DNA of 64,000 nt from CADEED01 sp035286365. GTDB taxonomy: Bacteria > Pseudomonadota > Gammaproteobacteria > Steroidobacterales > Steroidobacteraceae. Of the stretch, positions 33,418-42,627 are shown in pieces (the first letter of the stretch is position 1; every line of letters begins with the position of its first letter). Location of the stretch: contig DATHJZ010000108.1 of NCBI GenBank assembly GCA_035286365.1, forward strand, positions 1 through 64,000, read 5' to 3'. Below the pieces are notes generated by a model. It was not told the DNA's origin. It was given only the letters and a program-made list of their open reading frames with translations, and made no database searches. The translations under genes were made by a program, and so were the position numbers.

Positions 33418-35330
33418 TTGTAGCGGCGCTCGTGGAACAATTCGGAGGCCGTCTGGTAGTAGGCGATGGCGAGATCGTTCAACTCGACGTTGCGCGGCGC
33501 GGGGCGGTAGGAATCTGTGGCCGCATCGTAGAAGAAGTTTTCCGTGCTCTTCTGCAAGCCGAGGATGGCGAGCTGATTGCCGCGCAGGATGGCGACGTCG
33601 TGATTGTGGCTGAAGAACACGACGCGGTCGGCGGCTTTCGTGTGCAGCACGTCCTGCCCGAAGAACGGCGCGCGGTACGGCAGGCCTAACAAACCGAGCA
33701 CCGTCGGCGCCACGTCGATCTGCGTGGTCAGCGCATCCACGCGCTGCGGATTCAGGCGCTTCGGCGCGTAGATCAGCATCGGAATTTCGTAGCTCTTGAT
33801 CGGAATGTCCTGCTTGCCGTAGACGCGCGCGCCGTGATCGGCCACGACCACGAACAAGGTGTTGTCGAACCAGCCATGGCGTTCCGCCTGCTCGAGGAAA
33901 TACCCTTGCGCGAAATCCGCATAGCGGACGCCGGATTCACGGCCACCGCCGGCGGGCTTCACGCCCGGCACGCCGGCGCGGAACGTGAATGGCTTGTGGT
34001 TGGAGGTGTTCATGATGATGGCGAAGAACGGCTTGCCGCGCATCGACAAGTCGTCGAAGTGGTCGAGCGCGAGGTCGTAGAGATCCTCGTCGGCTACGCC
34101 CCAGATGTTCTCGAACCGCGTGGGTCTGGTGATCGATTTGCGGTCGAGGACTTCAAAGCCGTTGTTGGCATAGAAGTAGTTCATGTTGTCGAAGTAACCG
34201 TAGCCGCCGTACAGGAAGCTCGTGCTGTAACCCTGCGCGCGCATCACCGAGCCCCAGTTGGCGATGTTCTCATTCCCCGGCCGGCGCACGATCGACACGC
34301 TCGGAATCGGCGGGAAGGAGGCGGTGATCGCTTCGAGCCCGCGCACCGTGCGCGTGCCCGATGCATACATGTGGCGGAACCACAGGCTCTTCTGCGCGAA
34401 GCGGTCGAACTCGGGCGTCCAGTCGCGCTTGGATCCATAAAGCTTGGAGAATTCTGCGCCGAACGACTCGCTGGCGATCACGACCACGTTCATCTTGCCG
34501 AGCCCATCGCCACGCGCGGGGAACTCGCGATCGATGCGGCCCTCGGCGAGGCGCGTGAATTCACCGCCGCCCTGTGACAACGCCTTCTCGAGCTCCGCGA
34601 GATTTTTATGGCGATCGCGGCTCGCGTAGTAAGAGCCGTAGTCGATCTCGCTGGTGCGCATCGCGCGGAAGAAGCTCATCGCGCCGTTCGACGCGAGCTC
34701 GTTTGCCACGCGATTGCGCGAAAACCCGAGCGAGCTGCTCTGGAAGGTGAGGGCGGCGCAGGCGACCAGGGCAACATACGCACCCAGCGCGCGGAGGCGC
34801 CCGGCGCGCGCGACCGGCAATGCAGCGCCCGTCCGCAGTTGCTTGCGCAAGATCAACACCATGATCGCGGCCACCACCGTGCCCAGAGCGAGCACGGTGA
34901 ACAACGGGTACTCGCTGCGGATGTCGCCCACGACCTCGGTGGGATACATGAGGTAATCCACCGACACCAGGTTGAAGCGCGAATCGAACTCCTCGAAGAA
35001 GAAATACTCCGCCACCGCAACGAAGGTAAGGCCGAACATCCACAGGAATGCGCCGACGACGATGCCGACATTCACGGCGCGCGACGCGCGCCAGCGGTCC
35101 GACAGCAGTGCGAGAAACAGTGCGAACGGCGCCAGTAAATAGAGCGCCTGGACGGCATCCGCGATGGCGCCGGCGGGGAAGATCCACAGCAGCGCGGGCA
35201 GCGACACCTGCTGCGCGTAGCCGAACTGCGCCCACAGTACGAGGCGCACGACAGCCCCCAGGCATACGTACCAGAACGCCAGCGTGATCAGCGGCCAGAA
35301 GCGCGCCAGGGAAAGATATCGTTCGTACAT
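33414..35330 (-). CDS. LtaS/EptA-like sulfatase-fold membrane transferase
   Basis: A 638-residue protein with five N-terminal membrane helices (about 10-210) and a periplasmic sulfatase-fold domain (about 265-610), the architecture of lipoteichoic acid synthase and related phosphoglycerol or phosphoethanolamine transferases. The nucleophile Thr is in SGTRTVRGLEA; metal ligands are Glu in VVIASESFGAEF, the Asp of GVADEDLY, His in NTSNHKPF, and Asp-His in VVVADHGARVYG. In Gram-negatives such enzymes decorate membrane glycans or lipids. It lies 18 bases after the BamA-like gene and overlaps the PAP2 gene by four bases. Confidence 0.9.
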   Translation of the reverse strand: MYERYLSLARFWPLITLAFWYVCLGAVVRLVLWAQFGYAQQVSLPALLWIFPAGAIADAVQALYLLAPFALFLALLSDRWRASRAVNVGIVVGAFLWMFGLTFVAVAEYFFFEEFDSRFNLVSVDYLMYPTEVVGDIRSEYPLFTVLALGTVVAAIMVLILRKQLRTGAALPVARAGRLRALGAYVALVACAALTFQSSSLGFSRNRVANELASNGAMSFFRAMRTSEIDYGSYYASRDRHKNLAELEKALSQGGGEFTRLAEGRIDREFPARGDGLGKMNVVVIASESFGAEFSKLYGSKRDWTPEFDRFAQKSLWFRHMYASGTRTVRGLEAITASFPPIPSVSIVRRPGNENIANWGSVMRAQGYSTSFLYGGYGYFDNMNYFYANNGFEVLDRKSITRPTRFENIWGVADEDLYDLALDHFDDLSMRGKPFFAIIMNTSNHKPFTFRAGVPGVKPAGGGRESGVRYADFAQGYFLEQAERHGWFDNTLFVVVADHGARVYGKQDIPIKSYEIPMLIYAPKRLNPQRVDALTTQIDVAPTVLGLLGLPYRAPFFGQDVLHTKAADRVVFFSHNHDVAILRGNQLAILGLQKSTENFFYDAATDSYRPAPRNVELNDLAIAYYQTASELFHERRYN

Positions 35331-35348
35331 GAGCTTTCCTCGCGAGCT

Positions 35349-36983
35349 TCAGAAGCTGCGTTTCGTTTGGATCAGGAATTGCATGCTCTGCAGCGACGAA
35401 TCGCCGTTGAGCGGAAAGGCGATGTCGATGTGCAGGACGTTCGCCAGCGCGGAGCGGGAATTGGAAAGGCGCAGGCCAAAGCCGACGTCGCGCAGCATTC
35501 CCAGCTGCGGCGTTTCGATGGCGCCCGCGCCGAACGTGCGGCCGACGTCGGCGAACACCGCCGCCCCGACGTTGAACAGGTGCCAGGGGTACCACTTGGT
35601 GAAGAAGCGCTGTTCCACCGTGAGCAGGCCCCGCGCGTTGCCGGTCTGATAGCGCAGTGGATAGCCGCGCAGACCGTTGTCGCCGCCCAGGGAGAGGTCG
35701 TTGTCTGCGTCCAGCGCGTGACCCAGGTCGCCCTGCAACGAGGCGTAGAACAAAGTGTTGTCGCTGGTGCGCCAGAAGTAGCGCGCGGCGGCAGAGAACA
35801 GCGAGTTGTCGTTGCCCTGGCCGATGCGGCTGGCGAGATTCGCGCCGAAGAAAAACGTGTGATGCGGGTGAATGCGCCAGCCGCGGCTGGCCGAGGCGCG
35901 CACCAGCGTTGCGGTGCGGTCGGCACCGAAAATGCCGGCCGCTTGGCCGAGCTCCACCATGAAGCGCTTGCCGAACTCGAAATCCTCGGTGCGCTCGATC
36001 TGGTCGAGGTTGGTGCTGGTGACGAAATCGTCCTGGATCCACTCCATCGAGGCGTAGGGGTAGGTCAGCCGGCGGTCGTCCGGCAGGTTGGCGCTCGGTA
36101 GATAGGTGGCGTCGTTGCCGAAACGGGCCTCGTCGAGCCGCAGGCCCGCCGTGAAGCGCCGCACCCAGCCGTCGTCCCAGCCGCGCGAGGTGCCAAAATG
36201 CAGGTCGGCGGTGCGCGTGTCGCGGCGGAATTCGTCGACGCGTTCGCCGAGCGCGTAGCGATGCAGCACGCCGTCGTCCTGGCCGATGGACAGGCCCGCG
36301 GTCCAGCGCGTGTCAAAAGAAAAGAACGGGCGTTCGATGTCGAACGAGCTGCTGTTGCCGTCGTCGCTGTCGGCATAACTGGCCGCGCTGGTCCAGCGCG
36401 AACCGAGGACGTTGGGGTCCTTCCACTCGAACGTCGTCGAGGAACGCTCCGCATTGCTGCTCGATCCGATCGACAGGCGCTTGCCCATCCCGAGCACGTT
36501 GTAGTCGTCGAACTCGACGCTGGTACTGTTGGCGCCGCCCTTGCGGCCGAACGACAGCCCGGGACTCATCGTCCAGACATCGGAGGCGGTGACTTCGACG
36601 TCGACCACGCCATCGTGAAAAGCGACGGCGCGCACTTTCGGCTCGCGGATGTAGCGCAGCCGGCGCAGCGTGCGTTCCGTTTCCGTAAGCACACGTTCGG
36701 AGAACAGGTCGCCTTCGGCGAACAACAATTGGGCGCGCAGCACGGACTCATGCGTGTCGATGTGCACGCGGTTCGCGAAGCGATACAGCCGCTTGTTCTC
36801 GCCCGGCTTCGTCGTATCGAAGATGTCACCGACGTTGACGAAAATGGCGCCGATGCGCGCCTGCGCGCCCTCGAGCTCGGTGGCAGAAGGAAGGGTTGGC
36901 GCAATCTCGACCGCAACTGCCGGTACGCAGGAGAGGGCGAGGAAGACCGCGCAGGCGGCTACCGCAGGTTTGGGCAGGGGCAT
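35349..36983 (-). CDS. BamA/Omp85-like outer-membrane protein
   Basis: A 544-residue outer-membrane protein with a signal peptide (cleavage near AVAVE), a single POTRA-like region (about 45-135; HESVLRAQLLFAEGDLFSERVLTETERTLRRLRYI) and a C-terminal surface-antigen (D15) barrel. The barrel has the LGGDNGLRGYPLR motif (L6 loop RGY) and ends with the terminal Phe of KRSF. Length is well short of BamA (about 800), so this is an accessory Omp85 member. It is the first gene of an apparent operon with the LtaS-like and PAP2 genes, suggesting the three work together on an envelope component. The exported or inserted substrate is unknown. Confidence 0.85.
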   Translation of the reverse strand: MPLPKPAVAACAVFLALSCVPAVAVEIAPTLPSATELEGAQARIGAIFVNVGDIFDTTKPGENKRLYRFANRVHIDTHESVLRAQLLFAEGDLFSERVLTETERTLRRLRYIREPKVRAVAFHDGVVDVEVTASDVWTMSPGLSFGRKGGANSTSVEFDDYNVLGMGKRLSIGSSSNAERSSTTFEWKDPNVLGSRWTSAASYADSDDGNSSSFDIERPFFSFDTRWTAGLSIGQDDGVLHRYALGERVDEFRRDTRTADLHFGTSRGWDDGWVRRFTAGLRLDEARFGNDATYLPSANLPDDRRLTYPYASMEWIQDDFVTSTNLDQIERTEDFEFGKRFMVELGQAAGIFGADRTATLVRASASRGWRIHPHHTFFFGANLASRIGQGNDNSLFSAAARYFWRTSDNTLFYASLQGDLGHALDADNDLSLGGDNGLRGYPLRYQTGNARGLLTVEQRFFTKWYPWHLFNVGAAVFADVGRTFGAGAIETPQLGMLRDVGFGLRLSNSRSALANVLHIDIAFPLNGDSSLQSMQFLIQTKRSF

Positions 36984-37113
36984 GGGCGTAAGACGGGGCG
37001 CCGGCGCTCCATCAATCGCGGGCGGCCAATGTTTTCCAGATAATTGGCCCGTAAGGCTTTTCCCGCCGGTTGCGATTGATTGTGGTGGCAGGCGCCGTCT
37101 AACCTGCGAGCCG

Positions 37114-37704
37114 ATGGAAGACGATCGGCTGGTAGAGCGGCTGTTGGCGCGCGATGAGGCCGCCCTGCGCGAATTTTTCGACGAGTATTTCGGGCGCCTT
37201 TATCGCTTCGCCTTCGCGCGCCTGCGCGGCGATGCGGCACTGGCGGAAGACGCGGCCCAGGCCTCGATGATTCGCGGCCTGCGCGGATTGGCGGGTTTTC
37301 GCGGCCAGGCCAGCCTGTTTTCATGGCTGGCGCAGATCTGCCGCAACGAGATTGCCGACTCGCTCGAAAAATCGGCGCGCATCGCGGCTCATACGACGAG
37401 CCTGGATGCGGCGGGGGCAGCACGCGACGCCGCACATGCGGTCGCGGACGCGGATGCCGGCGGCGAAGTACCGCTGGCGCGCGGCGAGAGAATGAAGGTC
37501 ATCCGCCAGGTGCTCGACGAGCTGCCCGGCAGGTACGGAGAGATGCTGGAACTCAAATATATAGAGGAGTGGGAGGTCGAACGCATCGCCACGCGTGTCG
37601 GCCTGTCGTTCGAAGCGACCCAGTCGCAGTTGCAGCGGGCGCGGCTCGCGTTTCGCTCTGCGCTGCAGGTGCGCGGCATGGCCGTGCAGGATCTGCTGCC
37701 ATGA
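37114..37704 (+). CDS. ECF RNA polymerase sigma factor
   Basis: A 196-residue extracytoplasmic-function sigma factor. Region 2 (about 15-85) reads FDEYFGRLYRFAFARLRGDAALAEDAAQASM...FSWLAQICRNEIAD. Region 4 (about 135-190) reads VIRQVLDELPGRYGEMLELKYIEEWEVERIATRVGLSFEATQSQLQRARLAFR. The ATG at 37114 fits the family start; the frame is open far upstream but runs through the divergent barrel gene. Four-base overlap with the FecR-type gene and the TonB-dependent receptor after it make a FecI-FecR-FecA-like cell-surface signalling cassette. Confidence 0.92.
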   Translation: MEDDRLVERLLARDEAALREFFDEYFGRLYRFAFARLRGDAALAEDAAQASMIRGLRGLAGFRGQASLFSWLAQICRNEIADSLEKSARIAAHTTSLDAAGAARDAAHAVADADAGGEVPLARGERMKVIRQVLDELPGRYGEMLELKYIEEWEVERIATRVGLSFEATQSQLQRARLAFRSALQVRGMAVQDLLP

Positions 37705-38681
37705 CAGAACTCGACGACGAAAGAGAAACCGCCGCCTTGTTAGGCCAGCTCAAGGCCGAGCCTTCTGCGGCCGCGCGCGAGCTGGCCTTTGCGAAGCTCA
37801 GCCAGGAATTCCACGCGGCCCCTGCGCGCGCGTTTTCTTCCACGCGGCGCTGGGCCGTGGCCGCCGCGGTGGTGGTCGTGGTGGCCGGCGGCATGACCTG
37901 GCAGGCGCTGCAACCCACTGCGGTAGTAGCCAGACTCGAAGCACTGGACGGGTCGCTCGTCTCGCACGGCGCGCACTGGTTCAGCGGCGACACGCGGCCG
38001 CGTGCCGGTGCGGTGTTGTCAGCCGGCGATTCGCTGACCGTTTCAAATGACAGCGGTGCGTTGTTGCGCCTCTCGCCCGACCTCACGGTGCGGCTCGCGG
38101 CCGGCACGCATGTGCAGCTCGGCAGCCCGGAAGAAATCGAGCTCAGCGTGGGCGAAGCCTTTGTCGATGCCACGCCCGGCGCCCGCGAGCCGCTGCGCCT
38201 CGTTACGCCACACGGCGTGGTCACACATCTGGGCACGCAGTACCTGGTGCGCTCCGAACGGAACGAGATCGAAGTTTCCGTGCGCGAGGGCAGCGCGCAG
38301 CTCAAGAGCGGACAGGCCACTACGGTTGCCGCCGCCGGTGAATGGATGTTGCATCGTGACCGCGACGGCGGCATTCACACGGGCAGGTTGCCACCGGATG
38401 ACGCACGCTTTGACTGGATCGCGGCCCTGCCGACCGGATTCAAACTAGATGGAGCGACGCTCGGCCAGTTCCTGACGTGGTTCCATCGCGAAACCGGCCT
38501 TGCGCCGATTTACGCCGAGGGCCTCGACGGCGGACACTTGGGCGCAGTGCAACTCAAAGGCTCCATCGAAGATCTCGAGCCGCTCGAAGCCTTGAGCCTG
38601 GTTCTCGCAACCGCCGACCTCGCCTGGCACCGCGACGGTGAGAAAGTGATCATTGAGCGACGTTCGGCCAACGCCGGCTGA
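37701..38681 (+). CDS. FecR family anti-sigma regulator
   Basis: A 326-residue single-pass membrane regulator that relays a signal from the outer-membrane receptor to the sigma factor. A cytoplasmic N-terminal part (1-50) is followed by a membrane helix (WAVAAAVVVVVAGGMTW, about 52-68) and a periplasmic FecR domain (about 100-200; LRLVTPHGVVTHLGTQYLVRSERNEIEVSVREGSAQL). A C-terminal STN-like fold follows (GATLGQFLTWFHRETGLAPIY, EPLEALSLVLATADLAWH). It overlaps the sigma gene by four bases and the receptor gene at its end. Confidence 0.9.
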   Translation: MTELDDERETAALLGQLKAEPSAAARELAFAKLSQEFHAAPARAFSSTRRWAVAAAVVVVVAGGMTWQALQPTAVVARLEALDGSLVSHGAHWFSGDTRPRAGAVLSAGDSLTVSNDSGALLRLSPDLTVRLAAGTHVQLGSPEEIELSVGEAFVDATPGAREPLRLVTPHGVVTHLGTQYLVRSERNEIEVSVREGSAQLKSGQATTVAAAGEWMLHRDRDGGIHTGRLPPDDARFDWIAALPTGFKLDGATLGQFLTWFHRETGLAPIYAEGLDGGHLGAVQLKGSIEDLEPLEALSLVLATADLAWHRDGEKVIIERRSANAG

Positions 38682-40974
38682 TTCATTGAAAGCGCGCTTA
38701 GTCGCGCTACTGGCAACCTGCGCGCTGTTCACCGGCAACGCGTGGGGCATTTCCGCGGGCCAGCCACTCTCCGCCGCACTCGACGAACTGCAGCGCAGCG
38801 GTCTGCGCGTCGTCTATTCCTCCGCGCTGGTCACGCCCGACATGCGCGTGTCGCAGGACCCTGGACGCGGCGCCCCGGAAGACATCGCGCGCATTCTATT
38901 GGGCGAGCACGCCCTCGCGCTCGCACCGGTGCGGCCCGGCGTCTTCGCGGTGGTGCGCGCCGGTGCTGCCGAGACGCCCGCACCGGCGCAGGCTCGGCCG
39001 CAGGTCTCGGCGGAAGAAGAGCCGCTCGAGGAAGTCGAGGTGTTCGCCAGCCGCTACCGCGTTGCGCCCCGCAACGATGCAGGCGCGGCCGAGCTCAAGC
39101 GCGAAGACATCGAGGCGTTGCCGGGTCTCGACCAGGACGTGTTGCGCGTCACCAAGTACCTGCCGGGAACGGCGACCAATGGCGTCTCGTCGCGGCCCTA
39201 CGTGCGCGGCGGCCGGCAGAACGAGCTCGGGGTCTACTACGACGGCATCCCGCTGTTCGAGCCATTCCACTTCAAGGACTTCCAGGGGTTGTTAGGTGTG
39301 CTCGATCCGGCGGTGGTCGGCAGCCTCGACTTCTACAGCGGCGTTCTGCCGGCGCGCTTCGGCGACCGGCTCTCGGGCGTGCTCGACATCGTGCCGCGTG
39401 CCGCCGGGGCCGACGACACCTGGATCTTCGGCCTGTCGCCGCTGTTCGCCTCGGCCGTGACCAGCGGTCGCTCCGACCGCCGCGACATCGAGTGGCTGGG
39501 CGCCGCGCGCGCCAGCGTCGTGGGCCTGGTGCTCAACGATCTCGACCAACGCGTCGGGGATCCGGATTTCACCGATGCACTGGCGCGCTTCGCGATGCCG
39601 GTGGGCGAGAAGGGCAAGCTCATTGCCGGGTGGATGCTGCTCGACGACTCGCTCGATTTTCATCGCGGCGACGACAGCGAGATAGCACGCGCCAGCTATC
39701 GCGACGGTACCGAATGGGTGCGCGGCGAGTTCGACCTCGACGACACGCTGAATCTGCGCGCCGCGTTGTCGCACACCGAGCGGCACACCACGCGCCGCGG
39801 CTCCATCGCGCGCAACAACGCCGTCGGCAGCGTCGATGACGTGCGCCGCCATGATGCCACCACGGCGCGCGTGGAATTGCTGCGGCGAGCCGGCAATTCG
39901 CAATGGGTCGCCGGTATCGAAGCCCAGAACTACGCCTCCGAATACGAATATCGCGGCGACGCGACCTTCGATCCGCGCTTCGCCGCGGCGTTCAACCGCA
40001 CAGACTTCGCGTTCGAGCAGAATCTCGATGTCGGGGGCGACGCGTACGCTGCCTATCTATTTGATTCCTGGGACGTGACCGACGCATTGACGCTGAGTGC
40101 CGGCCTGCGCTGGGATGCGCAACGGTACGATGGCTTCAGCGATTCGCAGCTGTCGCCGCGCCTCGCGCTCGAGTACGAGCCGAATGACCGCTGGCGGCTG
40201 CGCGCCGCGCTCGGCCGCATGTACCAGGCCGAGCGTCCCGACGAGCTGCAGATCCAGGACGCCGAGGCCATCTTTCACCCCGTTCAGCGTGACGACCAGG
40301 CAGTGATCAGTGTCGAGCGGCGCTTCGGGAGTGACTGGTCGGTGCGCACGGAGGCATTCCAGAAGCGCATCGCCGATCCGCTGCCTATCTACGAAAACCT
40401 GCTCGACGCCCTGGTACCGCTGCCCGAGCTCGAGGTCGATCGTGTGCGCGTGGCGCCGCGCGCTTCGATGGCCTATGGGGTCGAGTCCACATTGCGCTGG
40501 CAGCCCGCCGAGCGCTGGGCAGGGTGGATGGCGTACAGCTGGACGGAATCGGAGGATGAATTTCCCGGGTTCAAGCGCGCGCGCACCTGGGATCAGCGTA
40601 ACGCGGTGAATGCGGGCCTGTCGTGGATCCGCAGGCCCTGGCAATTGTCGGGCACCGTGCAATGGCGCAGCGGCTGGCGGCGCAATGTGCTCGATCTCGT
40701 CGATCCCGCCACCGGCGAACTCGCACTCGAGCCGCGCAATTCGCGCGCGTACCCGCGCATGATTTCGATCGATCTGCGCGCCACCTGGACTTTCCCGCTG
40801 CCGGCGAGCGCGCTGCACTTCTACGTCGACATCGGCAATGCCGGCAACCGTCAGACACCGTGCTGCACCGGGTACACGCTGACCGAAAGCGACGGCGCCT
40901 GGTCGCTGCTCCAGGACTACGACAGCACCTTCCCGCGCTACGTGTTGTTAGGGGTGAACTGGGAAATTCCCTGA
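38653..40974 (+). CDS. TonB-dependent outer-membrane receptor with STN domain
   Basis: A 773-residue TonB-dependent receptor. After a signal peptide (KARLVALLATCALFTGNAWG) comes an STN signalling domain (about 33-95; GISAGQPLSAALDELQRSGLRVVYSS), then a plug (about 125-245; EEVEVFASRYRVAP, YVRGGRQNELGVYYDGIPLF) and a 22-strand-type barrel. The STN domain and the preceding sigma/FecR pair say that ligand binding also induces transcription. Start is uncertain: TTG at 38653 has GAGAAAG upstream and overlaps FecR, while TTG at 38686 sits directly before the signal peptide. The last residues (VNWEIP) lack the usual terminal aromatic. Ligand unknown; siderophore or glycan are both possible. Confidence 0.88.
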   Translation: MSDVRPTPADSLKARLVALLATCALFTGNAWGISAGQPLSAALDELQRSGLRVVYSSALVTPDMRVSQDPGRGAPEDIARILLGEHALALAPVRPGVFAVVRAGAAETPAPAQARPQVSAEEEPLEEVEVFASRYRVAPRNDAGAAELKREDIEALPGLDQDVLRVTKYLPGTATNGVSSRPYVRGGRQNELGVYYDGIPLFEPFHFKDFQGLLGVLDPAVVGSLDFYSGVLPARFGDRLSGVLDIVPRAAGADDTWIFGLSPLFASAVTSGRSDRRDIEWLGAARASVVGLVLNDLDQRVGDPDFTDALARFAMPVGEKGKLIAGWMLLDDSLDFHRGDDSEIARASYRDGTEWVRGEFDLDDTLNLRAALSHTERHTTRRGSIARNNAVGSVDDVRRHDATTARVELLRRAGNSQWVAGIEAQNYASEYEYRGDATFDPRFAAAFNRTDFAFEQNLDVGGDAYAAYLFDSWDVTDALTLSAGLRWDAQRYDGFSDSQLSPRLALEYEPNDRWRLRAALGRMYQAERPDELQIQDAEAIFHPVQRDDQAVISVERRFGSDWSVRTEAFQKRIADPLPIYENLLDALVPLPELEVDRVRVAPRASMAYGVESTLRWQPAERWAGWMAYSWTESEDEFPGFKRARTWDQRNAVNAGLSWIRRPWQLSGTVQWRSGWRRNVLDLVDPATGELALEPRNSRAYPRMISIDLRATWTFPLPASALHFYVDIGNAGNRQTPCCTGYTLTESDGAWSLLQDYDSTFPRYVLLGVNWEIP

Positions 40975-41009
40975 CGATCTGCCGTCACGATTTACGATAA
41001 GGTTGCGGC

Positions 41010-41486
41010 ATGGACAAACCCAATCTCAACATCGTGCGCGCCGCCGACATCGCGGCGCATTCGCAGCAGTTCTCCCATCCGTGGAATCCCAACTCGGAGA
41101 TGCACGGGACGCAGCTGGGCTTGAGCGTCGGTCTGAAGCGCACTGGTGTGAATTTCATGCGCGTGCCGGCCGGCAAGGAGGCATACGTCTACCACTCGCA
41201 CCGGCACGAAGAGGAATGGATTTACCTGCTGTCAGGGCGCGCGATCGCGACGATCGACGGCGCGGATTACGAGATCGGCGCCGGCGATTTCATCGGCTAT
41301 CCCACGCCGTCGGTGGCGCACCTGATGCGCAATCCCGGGCCGGAAGACCTCGTCTATCTATCGGGCGGCGAGCATCTCGATTTCGACGTCGCGGAATTCC
41401 CCACCCTCGGCAAACGCATGGTGCGCAGCGGCAAGCAGGTCGAAATCTTCGACGATTCTGACGTGCAGGCGTTCGGACCGCTGTAG
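41010..41486 (+). CDS. Cupin domain protein
   Basis: A 158-residue single-cupin protein. Motif 1 reads YVYHSHRHEEEWIYLLSGRAIATIDG (His-x-His and Glu metal ligands) and motif 2 reads GDFIGYPTPSVAHLMRN (the His ligand). It is a metal-binding small beta-barrel, with substrate not deducible; such proteins include isomerases, dioxygenases and sugar-binding proteins. It stands alone on the plus strand after the TonB receptor and is convergent with the epimerase gene at 41497. Confidence 0.85.
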   Translation: MDKPNLNIVRAADIAAHSQQFSHPWNPNSEMHGTQLGLSVGLKRTGVNFMRVPAGKEAYVYHSHRHEEEWIYLLSGRAIATIDGADYEIGAGDFIGYPTPSVAHLMRNPGPEDLVYLSGGEHLDFDVAEFPTLGKRMVRSGKQVEIFDDSDVQAFGPL

Positions 41487-41496
41487 TCCGCCCGAT

Positions 41497-42606
41497 CTAG
41501 CCCGCCGTCTGCTTCGCCTTCCAGGCCGCGAGTACCGTGGCTTCCTTGTCGGCGGCGATGCCGGCCTTGAGCTTGGTGCGCTCCTCTTCGGGGCGCGTCA
41601 GGTGCCAGGTCAGCGTGTCGTCGACGGTCTTCTTCAAGGGCGAGATCTTCAATCCTTTCGCGAGCGCCGCCTTGTTGCTGGTGCCGGCGAATGCGGCTTC
41701 GTCGCCCTTGGCCGGCAGCCAGACGGGCATTTCGCCCCACGGTTCAACTTTCTGTTCTTCGAGAAATTCGGCGGGCAGCCAGGTCGCGCTCGGGGGAGTC
41801 GCCGGCTTCGCCTGTTTGTTAGCGGCGGCAATGCTGGCGTCGGTGAGCTCGCCAAACTTGAACTCGTTGACGTTCGACACGAGGTTGTAGGTACCCATGA
41901 CGCGTTCCTCAACGGCCTTGAGCGTGAACGCGGCGAGATCGCGCACATCGATGATCTGGAATGCGTCGGTGGGCGCGCCGGGTGCGATGAACTCACCGCC
42001 GCGTGCGGCGCGCGCCGGCCAGTACGTGAACCGGTCGGTGTTGTCGTCGGGGCCGACGATGAGGCCGGGCCGGATGACGGCGGTGCGGCCGGGCAGGGCC
42101 TTCGCCACTTCCTTCTCGCACAGCGCTTTCAGCGGACCATAGGTTTCGCCATCCACCTTCTCGACGGTTTCGTCGGCGAGTTTGCCCACCGGCGAATTCT
42201 CGTCGCGCGGCTCGCTGAAATTCGGATACACCGAGATCGACGAGACGAACACATAGTGCTTGACGTTGGGCGCCAGCAGTTCCGCCGACGCGCGCACGTG
42301 GCGCGGCACATAGCCCGAGTTGTCGATGACCACGTCCCATTGGCGATTCTTCAGCCCGTCGATCTGTCCATCGCGATCGCCCTTGATGCGTTCGACGTCA
42401 GGGTAGCGATCGGTCTTGGTCTTGCCACGATTGAAGAATGTGAGTGTGTGGCCGCGCTCGAGAGCCAATGCCGTCATATGCAGGCCGATGAAGCGCGTGC
42501 CGCCGAGAATCAGGATCTTCATCGGCTTGATCTTGCGGCTCCAGGCGGGCAGTGCGGTGGAAACGGCGCCGGCCGCAGCCAGCGTGAGCAGTGTGCGACG
42601 CTTCAT
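41497..42606 (-). CDS. NAD-dependent epimerase/dehydratase family protein, exported
   Basis: A 369-residue extended SDR protein. The Rossmann start is KILILGGTRFIGLHMTALALERGH (about 29-52); HYVFVSSISVY carries the catalytic Ser and the following YGPLKALCEKEV the Tyr-x3-Lys. The N-terminus (MKRRTLLTLAAAGAVSTALPAWSR) resembles a twin-arginine-type signal with only K-R-R before the hydrophobic core, suggesting export of a folded, cofactor-bound protein. The gene ends 11 bases after the convergent cupin stop, and it follows the S9 peptidase gene on the same strand by about 20 bases, so the two may be co-transcribed. Substrate unknown. Confidence 0.85.
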   Translation of the reverse strand: MKRRTLLTLAAAGAVSTALPAWSRKIKPMKILILGGTRFIGLHMTALALERGHTLTFFNRGKTKTDRYPDVERIKGDRDGQIDGLKNRQWDVVIDNSGYVPRHVRASAELLAPNVKHYVFVSSISVYPNFSEPRDENSPVGKLADETVEKVDGETYGPLKALCEKEVAKALPGRTAVIRPGLIVGPDDNTDRFTYWPARAARGGEFIAPGAPTDAFQIIDVRDLAAFTLKAVEERVMGTYNLVSNVNEFKFGELTDASIAAANKQAKPATPPSATWLPAEFLEEQKVEPWGEMPVWLPAKGDEAAFAGTSNKAALAKGLKISPLKKTVDDTLTWHLTRPEEERTKLKAGIAADKEATVLAAWKAKQTAG

Positions 42607-42627
42607 GAGATCTCCTCCGCCTTCTGA

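Noticed and set aside
34606..36042. 478-codon minus-strand frame across the LtaS-like and barrel genes
   Set aside because: It spans two real genes in another frame, is extremely Arg-rich and has no recognisable fold.
38653..40974. Second beta-barrel or fused gene suspected at the TonB receptor because of its TTG start
   Set aside because: STN, plug and barrel are continuous in one frame; the odd start is explained by coupling to the preceding FecR gene.
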